DNA from: an uncultured Lachnospiraceae bacterium
Lineage (GTDB): Bacteria; Bacillota; Clostridia; Lachnospirales; Lachnospiraceae
Direction of reading: 5' to 3'
Assembly (NCBI GenBank): GCA_900539715.1
Contig: UQDA01000027.1
Span: 1 to 30,971 of the forward strand
DNA: 30,971 bases
The translations under genes were made by a program, and so were the position numbers. The notes below the pieces were generated by a model. The model made no database searches and was not told the DNA's origin. It saw only the letters and a program-made list of their open reading frames with translations. Below, in pieces: positions 21,216 through 29,712 of the stretch (position 1 is the stretch's first letter; every line of letters starts with the position of its first letter).

Positions 21216-22571
21216 TTACAGAATCGCCAGAAGAACAAAGTTTAATACGAACAATGCGGTGCAGACCCAAAGAACCGGATGCACTTCTTTTGCTTTGCCC
21301 TTGCAGACTTTTACGATGCAGTAGAAGATAAAGCCTGCTGCAATACCGTAGGAAATGCTGTAGCAGAGAGCCATAAAAAGACCTGCAAAGAAAGCGGGTA
21401 CGGCCTCGCTGAAGTCATTCCAATCAATCTCTTTGAAAGAGGAGGTCATCATCACGCCGACAGCAACGAGTGCGGGCGCTGTAGCAGCAGAAGGAACTGC
21501 GCTGACAAATGTTGCAAGGAAAGCGGAAAGCGCGAAGCATATTGCAACAACAACGGAAGTAAGACCTGTACGTCCGCCTGCACCGATACCGGATGCGCTT
21601 TCTACAAATGTCGTTGTATTAGATGTTCCGAACAGTGCGCCGATAGAGGTGGCTGTGGCATCAGCAAACAGCGCTTTGTCCAGTCTGGACTTAAAGCCGG
21701 AATTCTGGTCCATCAGGCGTTCGTCCTCTTCGCTGAAGATACCGCTGCGGCGGCCGGTTCCGATAAAGGTTCCAATCGTATCAAAGGTATCGGAAATGCT
21801 GAAGGCAAAAATTGTTATCAGCACGAGGGGCAGCTTTGCAGGATCTGTAAACAGGCTTGTGATACCGCCTTCTTTAAAGATGGCAAGAAAGGTAGTCGGC
21901 AGAGCCTGACATGCTTCGGTGAAGCTTGTAGTATCCTGAGGGGCTGTCACGCCGAAAGGAATACCTATCAGGGTAGTCGCTACGATCGCGATCAGGATAG
22001 CGCCCTTTACATTTTTAACGAGCAAAATAGTTATCAGGGCAAGACCGATGAGGAACACCCAGAATCTGGGCTGGTTTAAGGTGGACAGGGCAGGAACGCC
22101 GCCGTCAAAATTGATGATTCCTACATTTAACAGTCCGATATAGGCAACGAAGATACCGATGCCTCCGCCGATGGCATTCTGAAGACTGTTGGGAATGGCT
22201 CTGATGATAAACTTGCGCAGCTTTGTCACGGTGATGACGATATTTAAAATACCGCAAATAAATACCATAGACAGAGCCTGCTGCCATGTGAATCCAAGAC
22301 CGAAGCATACCGTGTAAACGAAGAATGCGTTCAGTCCCATGCCGGGCGCCTGTGCGTAGGGAACGTTAGCGACCAGACCCATCACCAGCGTGCCGATAAT
22401 GGACGCGATGATAGTTGCAAGAAAAACGGCGCCCCATTCCATTCCGGACTGAGAAAGGATGCTGGGATTGACGATGATGATGTAGGACATCGCAAAGAAT
22501 GTCGTCAGACCAGCCATGAGCTCAGTGGAAACGGAAGTCCCGTTCTCCTTGAGTTTGAAAAATTTTTCCAT
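21216..22571 (-). CDS. NCS2-family purine permease, AzgA type (hypoxanthine/guanine/adenine)
   Basis: Proton-coupled nucleobase uptake permease of 451 residues with 12-14 hydrophobic segments. AzgA-type markers are the N-terminal TELMAGLTTFFAMSYIIIVN, the QAPGMGLNAFFVYTV half-helix, NAIGGGIGIFVAYIGL, and SDTFDTIGTFIG followed later by GTSNTTTFVESASGIGAGG, split around the substrate site. It starts at an ATG preceded by AAGGAGGTAGC. No purine riboswitch aptamer is visible upstream, although many PbuG homologues have one; an AT-rich inverted repeat is found there instead. The neighbouring 5'-nucleotidase remnant would once have linked nucleotide breakdown to base uptake. Confidence 0.93.
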   Translation of the reverse strand: MEKFFKLKENGTSVSTELMAGLTTFFAMSYIIIVNPSILSQSGMEWGAVFLATIIASIIGTLVMGLVANVPYAQAPGMGLNAFFVYTVCFGLGFTWQQALSMVFICGILNIVITVTKLRKFIIRAIPNSLQNAIGGGIGIFVAYIGLLNVGIINFDGGVPALSTLNQPRFWVFLIGLALITILLVKNVKGAILIAIVATTLIGIPFGVTAPQDTTSFTEACQALPTTFLAIFKEGGITSLFTDPAKLPLVLITIFAFSISDTFDTIGTFIGTGRRSGIFSEEDERLMDQNSGFKSRLDKALFADATATSIGALFGTSNTTTFVESASGIGAGGRTGLTSVVVAICFALSAFLATFVSAVPSAATAPALVAVGVMMTSSFKEIDWNDFSEAVPAFFAGLFMALCYSISYGIAAGFIFYCIVKVCKGKAKEVHPVLWVCTALFVLNFVLLAIL

Positions 22572-22638
22572 AGCTACCTCCTTGGTATGTTAGAAAATAA
22601 TAGTGTTCCAAAAGGAACTACAATTCTAATCATATAAT

Positions 22639-22675
22639 AAACTTTTATAAAAATCCAGCTAAATTTATAAAGTTT
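22639..22675. promoter_or_regulatory. AT-rich inverted repeat upstream of the purine permease
   Basis: AAACTTTTATAAA (22639-22651) and TTTATAAAGTTT (22664-22675) are reverse complements apart from one extra T. The site is 68-104 nt before the permease start, in the promoter zone, and could be an operator. A smaller GTTCC/GGAAC hairpin lies nearer the gene (about 22604-22619). Confidence 0.4.
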
Positions 22676-22685
22676 TTATAAAGGC

Positions 22686-22717
22686 AAAAAAGGGAGCAGA
22701 TATGACACGGCTCCCTT
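22686..22717 (-). terminator. Terminator of the 5'-nucleotidase remnant
   Basis: On the minus strand AAGGGAGC pairs with GCTCCCTT and T6 results (22686-22691). It starts 14 nt after the remnant's last stop codon, so the old gene's 3' end is preserved in place. Confidence 0.82.
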
Positions 22718-22730
22718 GAGAAAATGAATA

Positions 22731-23130
22731 TTATGCGGCATTTGCTGTAGATTGTGATACAATGGTAATTCGTCCCTGTCCGTAAGGGTCGGCATATTCT
22801 TTGCCGACAGAACCGCCAAGGTTTTTGGTATTGCCCTGACAGAAGTTGTAGATGCAGTTTCCGTGTTCATCCTGAAAATAAGCAGGAGTGGATTTGGTAA
22901 AGGTTTCCTGGGTATCGATCCCGATATAAGCTATCTGCGTATCTCCGTAGTCAATTATTTTATATGGAGGGAATAGCGCAGTGGACGTCGTTAGGGTGAA
23001 GGATAACGATGTCGTTGTTTCCGGCAGTCTGCTTTGCCTCAGGCGTGACCGGAGCCGCGGCAGCGGTCAGGTTCATGGAAAAGATAAGGGCTCCGGAAAG
23101 CGCAAGAGCAGATAGTTTTTGGTATTTCAC
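22731..23130 (-). pseudogene. Remnant of a secreted 5'-nucleotidase (UshA-like), internally deleted
   Basis: Only about 400 bp remain of a gene that normally spans over 1.5 kb. The start (GTG at 23130, AAAGGAGG at 23148-23141) and a typical signal peptide are intact. They run into DIVILHPNDVHC, the first metal motif of calcineurin-like 5'-nucleotidases (normally ILHTND; Thr is now Pro), and then a stop. A different frame resumes with IDYGDTQIAYIGIDT and ETFTKSTPAYFQDE from the middle of the catalytic domain. This joins directly to VGKEYADPYGQGRITIV, which looks like the extreme C terminus. At least two internal deletions and a frame change are therefore needed. No active enzyme is possible. 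Family assignment rests on my memory of the motifs. Confidence 0.82.
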
Positions 23131-23249
23131 AGGTGTTCAGCCTCCTTTGCATGGAATCTGGTCAGATTGTTCTTATATCGCGGTCGTAACACGGCGGAAA
23201 TGGAAAAACAACACAGGAAGCTGTATTTTACACAAAATTAATAGATATC

Positions 23250-24056
23250 TTACAGGCATTTTTTATAGCGGTGTTCAATGAATTGGACGACCTGATACAG
23301 TCCCATGGCGATAATGCATAAGATAAGGATAGAGGTAATAAGAACATCGAGCTGAAATACCTGACTGCTGTAAATGATAAGATATCCAAGCCCGCGTCTG
23401 GCTGCCAGAAATTCTCCTATGATAACGCCCACAAGAGCAAGGCCTATATTGACTTTCATGCTGCTTAGGATGGTCGGGATGGAGGCGGGCAGAACCACTT
23501 TAAAAAAGGTATCTCTTCTGGAACCGCCGAGCGTGCGGATGAGTTTCAGTTTTTCGGGATCGACCTGTAAAAATCCGGTGTAAAGGTTGATGATGGCACC
23601 GAATAAAGCGACAGAGATTCCTGCAACGATGATGGTATCGATGCCGGTGCCGAGCCATACGATAAGGAGCGGCGCAAGGGCAGATTTCGGAAGACTGTTC
23701 AGAACGACCAGATAAGGCTCGGTGATTTCTGAAAGGCGTTTGGAATACCATAAAAGAGTGGCGGCGGCAAGGCTGATGAGTACGATGAGAAGGAAGCTTA
23801 CGACTGTTTCGGTCAATGTGACGCCGATATGCAAAAAGAGGGATTTGGTGCGGAGCATTGAGATAAAGCATGCTGCAACGCGTGAGGGACTGGAAAAAAA
23901 GAAACTGTCTATCAGCCCGTTGTCCGCACAGGCTTCCCATCCTCCGAGAAATAAAATAAGCAGGAATGCTCTTGTCCAGCGAACAAAGCGGTGGTGCTTC
24001 AAATGGGCGCGCACATATTCCTGTTGGGCAGCGGAGTCATTTTTATTTGCTTTCAT
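23250..24056 (-). CDS. ABC transporter permease, nitrate/sulfonate/taurine class
   Basis: Inner-membrane permease of 268 residues with about six helices and the BPD_transp_1 EAA loop (LIRTLGGSRRDTFFKVVLPA). It resembles SsuC/TauC/ThiX proteins, importers of sulfonates, nitrate or pyrimidine precursors. The start was moved from the open frame's end (24119) to the ATG at 24056, which has GGGAGG upstream and overlaps the ATPase gene by 14 nt. No substrate-binding protein is encoded beside it, so the substrate cannot be stated. Downstream lies the 5'-nucleotidase remnant, with no terminator between. Confidence 0.9.
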   Translation of the reverse strand: MKANKNDSAAQQEYVRAHLKHHRFVRWTRAFLLILFLGGWEACADNGLIDSFFFSSPSRVAACFISMLRTKSLFLHIGVTLTETVVSFLLIVLISLAAATLLWYSKRLSEITEPYLVVLNSLPKSALAPLLIVWLGTGIDTIIVAGISVALFGAIINLYTGFLQVDPEKLKLIRTLGGSRRDTFFKVVLPASIPTILSSMKVNIGLALVGVIIGEFLAARRGLGYLIIYSSQVFQLDVLITSILILCIIAMGLYQVVQFIEHRYKKCL

Positions 24057-24810
24057 CTGATAATTCCTCCCAGATCTGATTGAAGTAATTGCCGTATTCC
24101 GGAGTCTTGCGGGCGGCAAGAAGAGAATTGTCCGGAAGAGTCAATGAAATTGGAAATTCCGCTTTCACATGGGCGGGACGCGGTGACAGAACAAGAACCC
24201 GGTCTGCAAGGCTGATTGCCTCCGAAAGGTCGTGCGTGATAAGGATAGCAGTTTTGCCGGCTTGCCGGATGATGTGTGCGATGTCGGCCGAGACGGTCAG
24301 GCGGGTCTGATAATCCAGTGCAGAAAAGGGTTCATCCAGAAGCAGGATGTCTGGTTCCAACGCCATTGTACGGATGAGAGCAGCGCGCTGTTTCATGCCC
24401 CCGGAAAGTTCGGTTGGTTTTTTGTGTATAAAAGCGGACAGACCGTAATCATCGAGCATCCGGCGAACGCGTTCCAGATTCTCAGGAGTCATACGGTGGT
24501 TTATTTCCAGCCCAAGAGTGACATTTTTCCAGATATCCCGCCATTCGAAAAGGTGGTCGTGTTGGAGCATGTATCCGATCCCGGGTTTCTGTCCGTTTTT
24601 TCCATAAAAAGTGATACCGCCCGAGGATGGTGTCAAAAGTCCGGCAATAAGTGACAGGATTGTGGATTTTCCACAGCCGGACGGGCCGACGATGGCAAGA
24701 AATTCCCCTTCCCGCACGGAAAAGGAAATATGGCTGAGAGCTGCGGTTTCCCCGGTGAGGGTATGATAAGAATAGGAAAGATCATCCACTTTTAAAATTT
24801 CGGATTCCAT
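24043..24810 (-). CDS. ABC transporter ATP-binding protein, nitrate/sulfonate/taurine class
   Basis: Energises the permease encoded immediately downstream. The 255 residues show all ATPase motifs: Walker A GPSGCGKST, Q-loop region YMLQHDHLFEW, signature LSGGMKQR, Walker B ILLLDEPFSALD and switch His in ILITHDLSEA. LFEWRDIWKNV is typical of the SsuB/TauB/ThiZ group. GAGAGGAA precedes the ATG on the minus strand. It is the first gene of a two-gene unit and diverges from argH across a 220-bp spacer. No TPP riboswitch, which would have pointed to thiamine precursors, is visible upstream. Confidence 0.92.
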   Translation of the reverse strand: MESEILKVDDLSYSYHTLTGETAALSHISFSVREGEFLAIVGPSGCGKSTILSLIAGLLTPSSGGITFYGKNGQKPGIGYMLQHDHLFEWRDIWKNVTLGLEINHRMTPENLERVRRMLDDYGLSAFIHKKPTELSGGMKQRAALIRTMALEPDILLLDEPFSALDYQTRLTVSADIAHIIRQAGKTAILITHDLSEAISLADRVLVLSPRPAHVKAEFPISLTLPDNSLLAARKTPEYGNYFNQIWEELSDESK

Positions 24811-24933
24811 TGGGAATGTTCCTCTCTTTGTTGATATATAGTTATTATTATGCGCGCTGGCGGGGAAGGTGACGCCTGGGAGCGGACGGATTTGTGACCG
24901 TCCAGATGCCTGACTTCTGAAAAAAATGCTTTA

Positions 24934-24949
24934 CTTTATTGCAATAAAG
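24934..24949. promoter_or_regulatory. Perfect 16-bp palindrome over the argH -35 box
   Basis: CTTTATTGCAATAAAG is its own reverse complement and contains the TTGCAA -35 of the argH promoter. A dimeric regulator bound here would block RNA polymerase. Only a loose ArgR-like half site (ATTTATTCA, about 24971-24979) lies downstream, so the regulator is not identified. Confidence 0.5.
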
Positions 24950-24967
24950 CGAAAAATGTGCTAGTAT
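24939..24967 (+). promoter_or_regulatory. Putative promoter of argH
   Basis: TTGCAA (24939-24944) and TAGTAT (24962-24967) are spaced 17 nt apart. The leader would be about 58 nt. The rest of 24811-24933 holds no gene. Confidence 0.6.
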
Positions 24968-25030
24968 CGTATTTATTCATATATTTCTATAGAGAAATCA
25001 TCACATCGTTTATGAGGAGGAGTGAGGCTC

Positions 25031-26410
25031 ATGGCGCAGCTTTGGGGCGGGCGCTTTACAAAAGAAACGGATGAGCTGGTGTATCGGTTCAATGCCTCGA
25101 TTTCTTTTGACAGGCGCTTATTACAGCAGGATATCGAAGGCAGCATCGCCCATGTGACGATGCTGGCAAAGCAGCAGATTTTGACGGAAGAGGAAAAAGA
25201 GCAGATCATCGGAGGTCTTACGGGGATTCGGGAGGACGTTGAAGCGGGAAGGCTTCCGATCACGGCAGAATATGAAGATGTACACAGCTTTGTGGAGGCA
25301 AATCTGATAGCGCGCATCGGCGAAGCGGGCAAAAAGCTGCATACCGGCAGGAGCCGCAACGATCAGGTGGCGCTGGATATGAGACTGTATGTGCGGGAAG
25401 AGGTATTGGAGACGGACGCACTGCTAAGGGCATTGATGGAAACGCTCCTTTCCGTTATGGAGAAAAATCTGGACACCTATATGCCGGGCTTTACCCATCT
25501 TCAGAAGGCACAGCCGACGACGCTGGCGCATTATGTGGGAGCGTATTTTGAAATGTTCAAGCGTGACCGGCAGCGTATGAAGGATATTTACAGACGGATG
25601 AATTTCTGCCCGCTGGGAAGCGGGGCGCTGGCGGGAACGACATATCCGCTGGATCGGGAGTATACAGCAGAGCTGTTGGGATTTGAAGGACCGACATTAA
25701 ATAGCATGGATTCGGTTTCAGACCGGGACTATGTGATAGAATATCTGTCGGCGCTTTCGATGGTAATGATGCATCTGAGTCGTTTTTCGGAAGAAATTAT
25801 TTTGTGGAACAGCAATGAGTATCGTTTTGTGGAAATCGATGACGCCTATTCCACAGGGTCTTCTATCATGCCGCAGAAAAAGAATCCTGATATTGCCGAG
25901 CTGGTCCGGGGAAAGACAGGACGGGTCTACGGTGCACTGATGAGCCTTTTGACGACGATGAAGGGGCTTCCGCTTGCATATAACAAGGATATGCAGGAAG
26001 ATAAGGAGCCGGCATTTGATGCGATTGATACTGCAAACGGCTGCCTGAGGCTGTTTGAGGGAATGGTTCGTACGATGAGGTTTCATAAAGACGTGATGGC
26101 GAAGTCGGCCATGAACGGATTTACAAATGCGACGGATGCTGCGGATTACCTGGTCGTGAAAGGTGTGCCCTTCCGGGATGCCCACGGGATAATCGGACGG
26201 CTCGTATTGTATTGTATCGAAAAGGAAAAGAGCATCGAGGAGTGTTCCCTTGACGAATTAAAAAATATCAGCCCTGTTTTTGAAGAGGATATCTACGAGG
26301 CGGTAAGCCTGAAAACCTGCGTTGAGAAGCGGCTGACCATCGGTGCTCCGGGGCAGGAGTCTATGAAAAAGGTCATTGCGGCAAACCGTGCATATATAGA
26401 AGAAATGTGA
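25031..26410 (+). CDS. argH: Argininosuccinate lyase
   Basis: Splits argininosuccinate into arginine and fumarate, the last step of arginine synthesis. The 459 residues are family length. The N terminus LWGGRF, the TGRSRNDQV motif, the QPTTLAHY motif with the catalytic-region His in FTHLQKAQPT, and the fumarase/aspartase signature SSIMPQKKNP with serines 277/278 on the mobile loop are all present. The ATG at 25031 lies 9 nt after GAGGAGG; a GTG at 25022 is in frame but sits directly against the ribosome-binding site. argG is not adjacent. asd follows after 38 nt, probably on the same transcript. Confidence 0.97.
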   Translation: MAQLWGGRFTKETDELVYRFNASISFDRRLLQQDIEGSIAHVTMLAKQQILTEEEKEQIIGGLTGIREDVEAGRLPITAEYEDVHSFVEANLIARIGEAGKKLHTGRSRNDQVALDMRLYVREEVLETDALLRALMETLLSVMEKNLDTYMPGFTHLQKAQPTTLAHYVGAYFEMFKRDRQRMKDIYRRMNFCPLGSGALAGTTYPLDREYTAELLGFEGPTLNSMDSVSDRDYVIEYLSALSMVMMHLSRFSEEIILWNSNEYRFVEIDDAYSTGSSIMPQKKNPDIAELVRGKTGRVYGALMSLLTTMKGLPLAYNKDMQEDKEPAFDAIDTANGCLRLFEGMVRTMRFHKDVMAKSAMNGFTNATDAADYLVVKGVPFRDAHGIIGRLVLYCIEKEKSIEECSLDELKNISPVFEEDIYEAVSLKTCVEKRLTIGAPGQESMKKVIAANRAYIEEM

Positions 26411-26448
26411 CAGGTCATTGGACAACATCAGAGAGGAGATATGAGAAG

Positions 26449-27534
26449 ATGAGCGAAAAATTAAGAGTCGGCGTATTGGGCGGCACAGGTATGGTGGGAC
26501 AGCGTTTCATTTCGCTGTTGGAGGGTCATCCGTGGTTTGAGGTGACGACGATTGCGGCAAGTCCCCGTTCTGCGGGTAAGACGTATGAAGAAGCCGTGGG
26601 CGGCAGATGGAAGATGGACAAGCCGATGCCTGAGGCAGTCAAAAATATCGTGGTGATGAACGTCAACGAGGTGGAGAAGGTATCTTCTCAGGTTGACTTT
26701 GTATTCAGCGCGGTAGACATGACAAAGGATGAGATAAAAAAGATAGAAGAGGCCTATGCAAAGACGGAGACACCTGTCGTTTCCAATAACTCTGCACATC
26801 GCTGGACGCCGGACGTTCCGATGATAGTGCCGGAGATAAACGCTGAGCATACAGAGGTCATTGAAGCGCAGAAAAAGCGCCTTGGCACTTCGAGGGGATT
26901 TATCGCAGTAAAACCCAACTGCTCTATCCAGAGCTATGCTCCTGCACTTACCGCATGGAAGGAATTTGAGCCTTACGAGGTGGTCGCTACGACATACCAG
27001 GCAATTTCCGGGGCAGGTAAAACCTTTGCGGATTGGCCGGAAATGAACGGCAACATCATCCCCTATATCGGCGGCGAAGAGGAGAAGAGCGAAAAAGAGC
27101 CGTTACGTATCTGGGGCAAGGTGGAGGATGGTGTAATAAAGCCTGCGGAGGCTCCTGTTATTACCTGTCAGTGTATCCGCGTTCCGGTGCTGAACGGGCA
27201 CACAGCGGCGGTATTTGTGAAGTTCCGCAAAAAGGTGACGAAGCAGGAGCTTATCGACCGTCTCGTGAACTTCTCCGGCGAGCCCCAGAGGCTTGCGCTC
27301 CCCAGTGCACCGAAGCAGTTTATCCAGTATCTGGAGGAGGATGACCGTCCTCAGGTTTCCAAAGACGTGGATTTTGAAAACGGTATGGGGATTTCTGTGG
27401 GCCGTTTAAGAGAGGATACAGTTTATGACTGGAAATTTGTGGGACTGTCCCACAATACCGTCAGGGGCGCTGCCGGCGGGGCGATTTTGTGCGCAGAGCT
27501 TTTAAAGGCGCAGGGCTACATTGCCAAAAAGTAA
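26449..27534 (+). CDS. asd: Aspartate-semialdehyde dehydrogenase, archaeal/fungal type
   Basis: Reduces aspartyl phosphate to aspartate semialdehyde with NADPH, the branch point to lysine/diaminopimelate, threonine and methionine. The 361 residues have the N-terminal VGVLGGTGMVGQRF nucleotide loop, the active-site Cys158 in VKPNCSIQS, and HNTVRGAAGGAI near the C terminus. These features place it in the TIGR00978-like (archaeal/fungal) group rather than the classical E. coli group. The ATG at 26449 follows GAGAGGAG; upstream in-frame codons overlap the argH end and lack a ribosome-binding site. Confidence 0.95.
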   Translation: MSEKLRVGVLGGTGMVGQRFISLLEGHPWFEVTTIAASPRSAGKTYEEAVGGRWKMDKPMPEAVKNIVVMNVNEVEKVSSQVDFVFSAVDMTKDEIKKIEEAYAKTETPVVSNNSAHRWTPDVPMIVPEINAEHTEVIEAQKKRLGTSRGFIAVKPNCSIQSYAPALTAWKEFEPYEVVATTYQAISGAGKTFADWPEMNGNIIPYIGGEEEKSEKEPLRIWGKVEDGVIKPAEAPVITCQCIRVPVLNGHTAAVFVKFRKKVTKQELIDRLVNFSGEPQRLALPSAPKQFIQYLEEDDRPQVSKDVDFENGMGISVGRLREDTVYDWKFVGLSHNTVRGAAGGAILCAELLKAQGYIAKK

Positions 27535-27567
27535 GGCAGTTCCTGGACTGTTCAAAAGGAAAGGTGT

Positions 27568-29712
27568 ATGGGAAAAAAGTTATTCATCGCTGAAAAACCG
27601 AGTGTAGCGCAGGAGTTTGCAAAGGCACTGAAATATGATATGAGCCGCAGGGACGGATATCTTGAGTCGGAGGAGGCTGTTGTGACATGGTGCGTCGGGC
27701 ATCTGGTAACGATGAGTTATCCTGAGGTTTATGATATCAAGTATAAAAAATGGTCTGTGGACACGCTCCCGTTTATCCCGGAAACCTTTCGGTATGAGGT
27801 CATTCCCGGCGTAAAAAAACAGTTTGATATTGTATGCGCTCTTTTAAACCGTCCGGACGTGGATACGATTTATGTATGCACCGACTCCGGACGGGAGGGA
27901 GAGTATATCTATCGTCTGGTGGAACAGGAAGCTGGCGTTTCGGGCAAAGACCGCCGCCGGGTATGGATAGATTCCCAGACGGAAGAAGAGATACAGCGCG
28001 GCGTCCGGGAGGCGAAGGCTCTTTCGGAATACGACCATCTGGCGGATGCGGCGTATCTGCGCGCAAAAGAAGATTATCTGATGGGAATCAATTTTTCACG
28101 GGTTTTGACGCTGAAATACGGTAGCAATGTGAAAAATTATCTGCGCCGCGACCGGGCGGTAATATCCGTCGGCCGCGTTATGACATGCGTACTCGGCATG
28201 GTGGTCAACCGGGAAAGGGAGATCCGCTCCTTTGTAAAAACGCCTTTTTACCGTGTGACGGGAAACTTTTCGATTCCGGTGGAAAACGGAAAGGAAAGGG
28301 CTTTTGAAGGGGAGTGGCGCGCGACAGAAGGCAGTGCATATTTTGCATCGCCCCTTCTTTATAAGGAAAACGGCTTTAAGGAGAAAAAGTCTGCGGAAGA
28401 GCTGATGGAAAAGCTGGGAGCCGTCTTGCCGGAAGGTAAGCCGGGGCAGGAGTTTTCGGGGGCTTTTCTGGAAAAATGCGAGAAAAAAAAGGAACAGAAA
28501 AATCCGCCCCTGCTCTATAATCTGGCTGAGCTGCAAAACGATTGCTCCCGGATGTTTAAGATAAGTCCGGATGAGACACTTAGGATCGCGCAGGAATTAT
28601 ATGAAAAAAAGTTAACGACTTACCCCAGAACCGATGCTCGCGTGCTCTCTACGGCGGTGGCAAAGGAGATACATAAAAATATCGGAGGGTTGAGGGGCTT
28701 TTCTCCGGCGTCGGCATTTGCCGTGCAGATACTCGAAAGCGGCTCCTATAAAAATATCGCAAAGACACGGTATGTGAATGATAAGCAGATAACCGACCAT
28801 TATGCCATCATTCCTACAGGGCAGGGACTGTCCGCGCTCCGCAGTCTTTCCGGCGGGGCGGCGAAGGTATATGAGGTGATCGTGCGGCGGTTTCTGAGTA
28901 TTTTTTATCCGCCCGCAGTTTATCAGAAGGTGGCGCTGACGGCGCTGGCAAAATCCGTATCGCTGCCTCAGGGAGAGCGTTTTTTTGCCTCTTTTAAGGT
29001 ACTGACACAGGAAGGATATCTGGCAGTGAGCCGTCCGTCTTTTTCCGGGAAAAAAGAGGAAGAGGATAAAAAGGGCGGTGAAGAGGAGGAGACTCAGTGT
29101 GACGAGGCGTTCCTGCAGGTGCTGGCAAAGCTGAAAAAAGGGGCGCAGCTCCCGCTTTCCGGACTGTCGGTGAGAGAGGGCGAAACGTCTCCGCCGAAAC
29201 GCTATAATTCCGGTACATTGATATTGACGATGGAAAATGCGGGGCAGTTTATCGAAGATGAAGAACTGCGCGCCCAGATAAAGGGGAGCGGTATCGGGAC
29301 GTCTGCGACCCGGGCGGAGATTTTAAAAAAGCTTGTAACGATAGAATATCTGGCGCTGAATAAAAAGACCCAGACTATCACGCCGACGCTCATGGGAGAG
29401 ATGATCTATGACGTCGTTTCAGATTCGATACGGCCGCTTTTAAATCCGGCGCTGACCGCCAGCTGGGAAAAGGGGCTTACGGGCGTGGCGGAAGGAACTA
29501 TCACGCCGGAGGAATATATGGGGAAGCTTGACGATTTTGTGCGGAGACGCACGAATATCGTCAAACAGCTGCATAATCAGGCGGTTTTGTACCGCCAGTT
29601 CGATGCGGCAGCTACTTTTTACAAAAAGAAGGAGACACAGCCAAAGAGCCGTGCCAAAAAGGAGGAAACGAACTATGGAAGCAATGAAGATAAGCAGCCT
29701 GTATCATCTTGA
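27568..29712 (+). CDS. topB: DNA topoisomerase III
   Basis: Type IA topoisomerase that passes single strands and decatenates replication or recombination intermediates. The 714 residues begin with a Toprim domain (IAEKPSVAQEFAKAL; CTDSGREGEYIYR with the acidic metal residues) and contain the active-site Tyr352 in TTYPRTD. A low-complexity acidic stretch (about residues 496-510, many Glu) interrupts the body, and the protein ends in a Lys-rich tail without the zinc fingers seen in some relatives. The start is ATG after AAGGAAAGG. Nothing around it suggests a conjugative element, where extra topB copies are often found, so it looks chromosomal. The downstream gene overlaps its end by 38 nt. Confidence 0.94.
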   Translation: MGKKLFIAEKPSVAQEFAKALKYDMSRRDGYLESEEAVVTWCVGHLVTMSYPEVYDIKYKKWSVDTLPFIPETFRYEVIPGVKKQFDIVCALLNRPDVDTIYVCTDSGREGEYIYRLVEQEAGVSGKDRRRVWIDSQTEEEIQRGVREAKALSEYDHLADAAYLRAKEDYLMGINFSRVLTLKYGSNVKNYLRRDRAVISVGRVMTCVLGMVVNREREIRSFVKTPFYRVTGNFSIPVENGKERAFEGEWRATEGSAYFASPLLYKENGFKEKKSAEELMEKLGAVLPEGKPGQEFSGAFLEKCEKKKEQKNPPLLYNLAELQNDCSRMFKISPDETLRIAQELYEKKLTTYPRTDARVLSTAVAKEIHKNIGGLRGFSPASAFAVQILESGSYKNIAKTRYVNDKQITDHYAIIPTGQGLSALRSLSGGAAKVYEVIVRRFLSIFYPPAVYQKVALTALAKSVSLPQGERFFASFKVLTQEGYLAVSRPSFSGKKEEEDKKGGEEEETQCDEAFLQVLAKLKKGAQLPLSGLSVREGETSPPKRYNSGTLILTMENAGQFIEDEELRAQIKGSGIGTSATRAEILKKLVTIEYLALNKKTQTITPTLMGEMIYDVVSDSIRPLLNPALTASWEKGLTGVAEGTITPEEYMGKLDDFVRRRTNIVKQLHNQAVLYRQFDAAATFYKKKETQPKSRAKKEETNYGSNEDKQPVSS

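Noticed and set aside
21279..22079. 266-codon Cys-rich plus-strand ORF
   Set aside because: It is antisense to the purine permease; the cysteines arise from complemented Ala codons.
22676..22870. 64-codon minus-strand ORF
   Set aside because: It reads the 5'-nucleotidase remnant and its terminator in the wrong frame.
23009..23281. 90-codon plus-strand ORF
   Set aside because: It is antisense to the signal-peptide part of the 5'-nucleotidase remnant and has no ribosome-binding site.
24971..24979. ArgR box before argH
   Set aside because: Only one loose half site is visible; a functional ARG box needs a dyad.
29528..29674. Upstream extension of the beta-helix protein
   Set aside because: It lies in another frame of topB, is Arg/Ser rich and lacks a ribosome-binding site, whereas 29675 has AAAAAGGAGG.
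27568..29712. topB as a marker of an integrative conjugative element
   Set aside because: No relaxase, T4SS, integrase or attachment repeat is visible, and the neighbours are biosynthetic genes.
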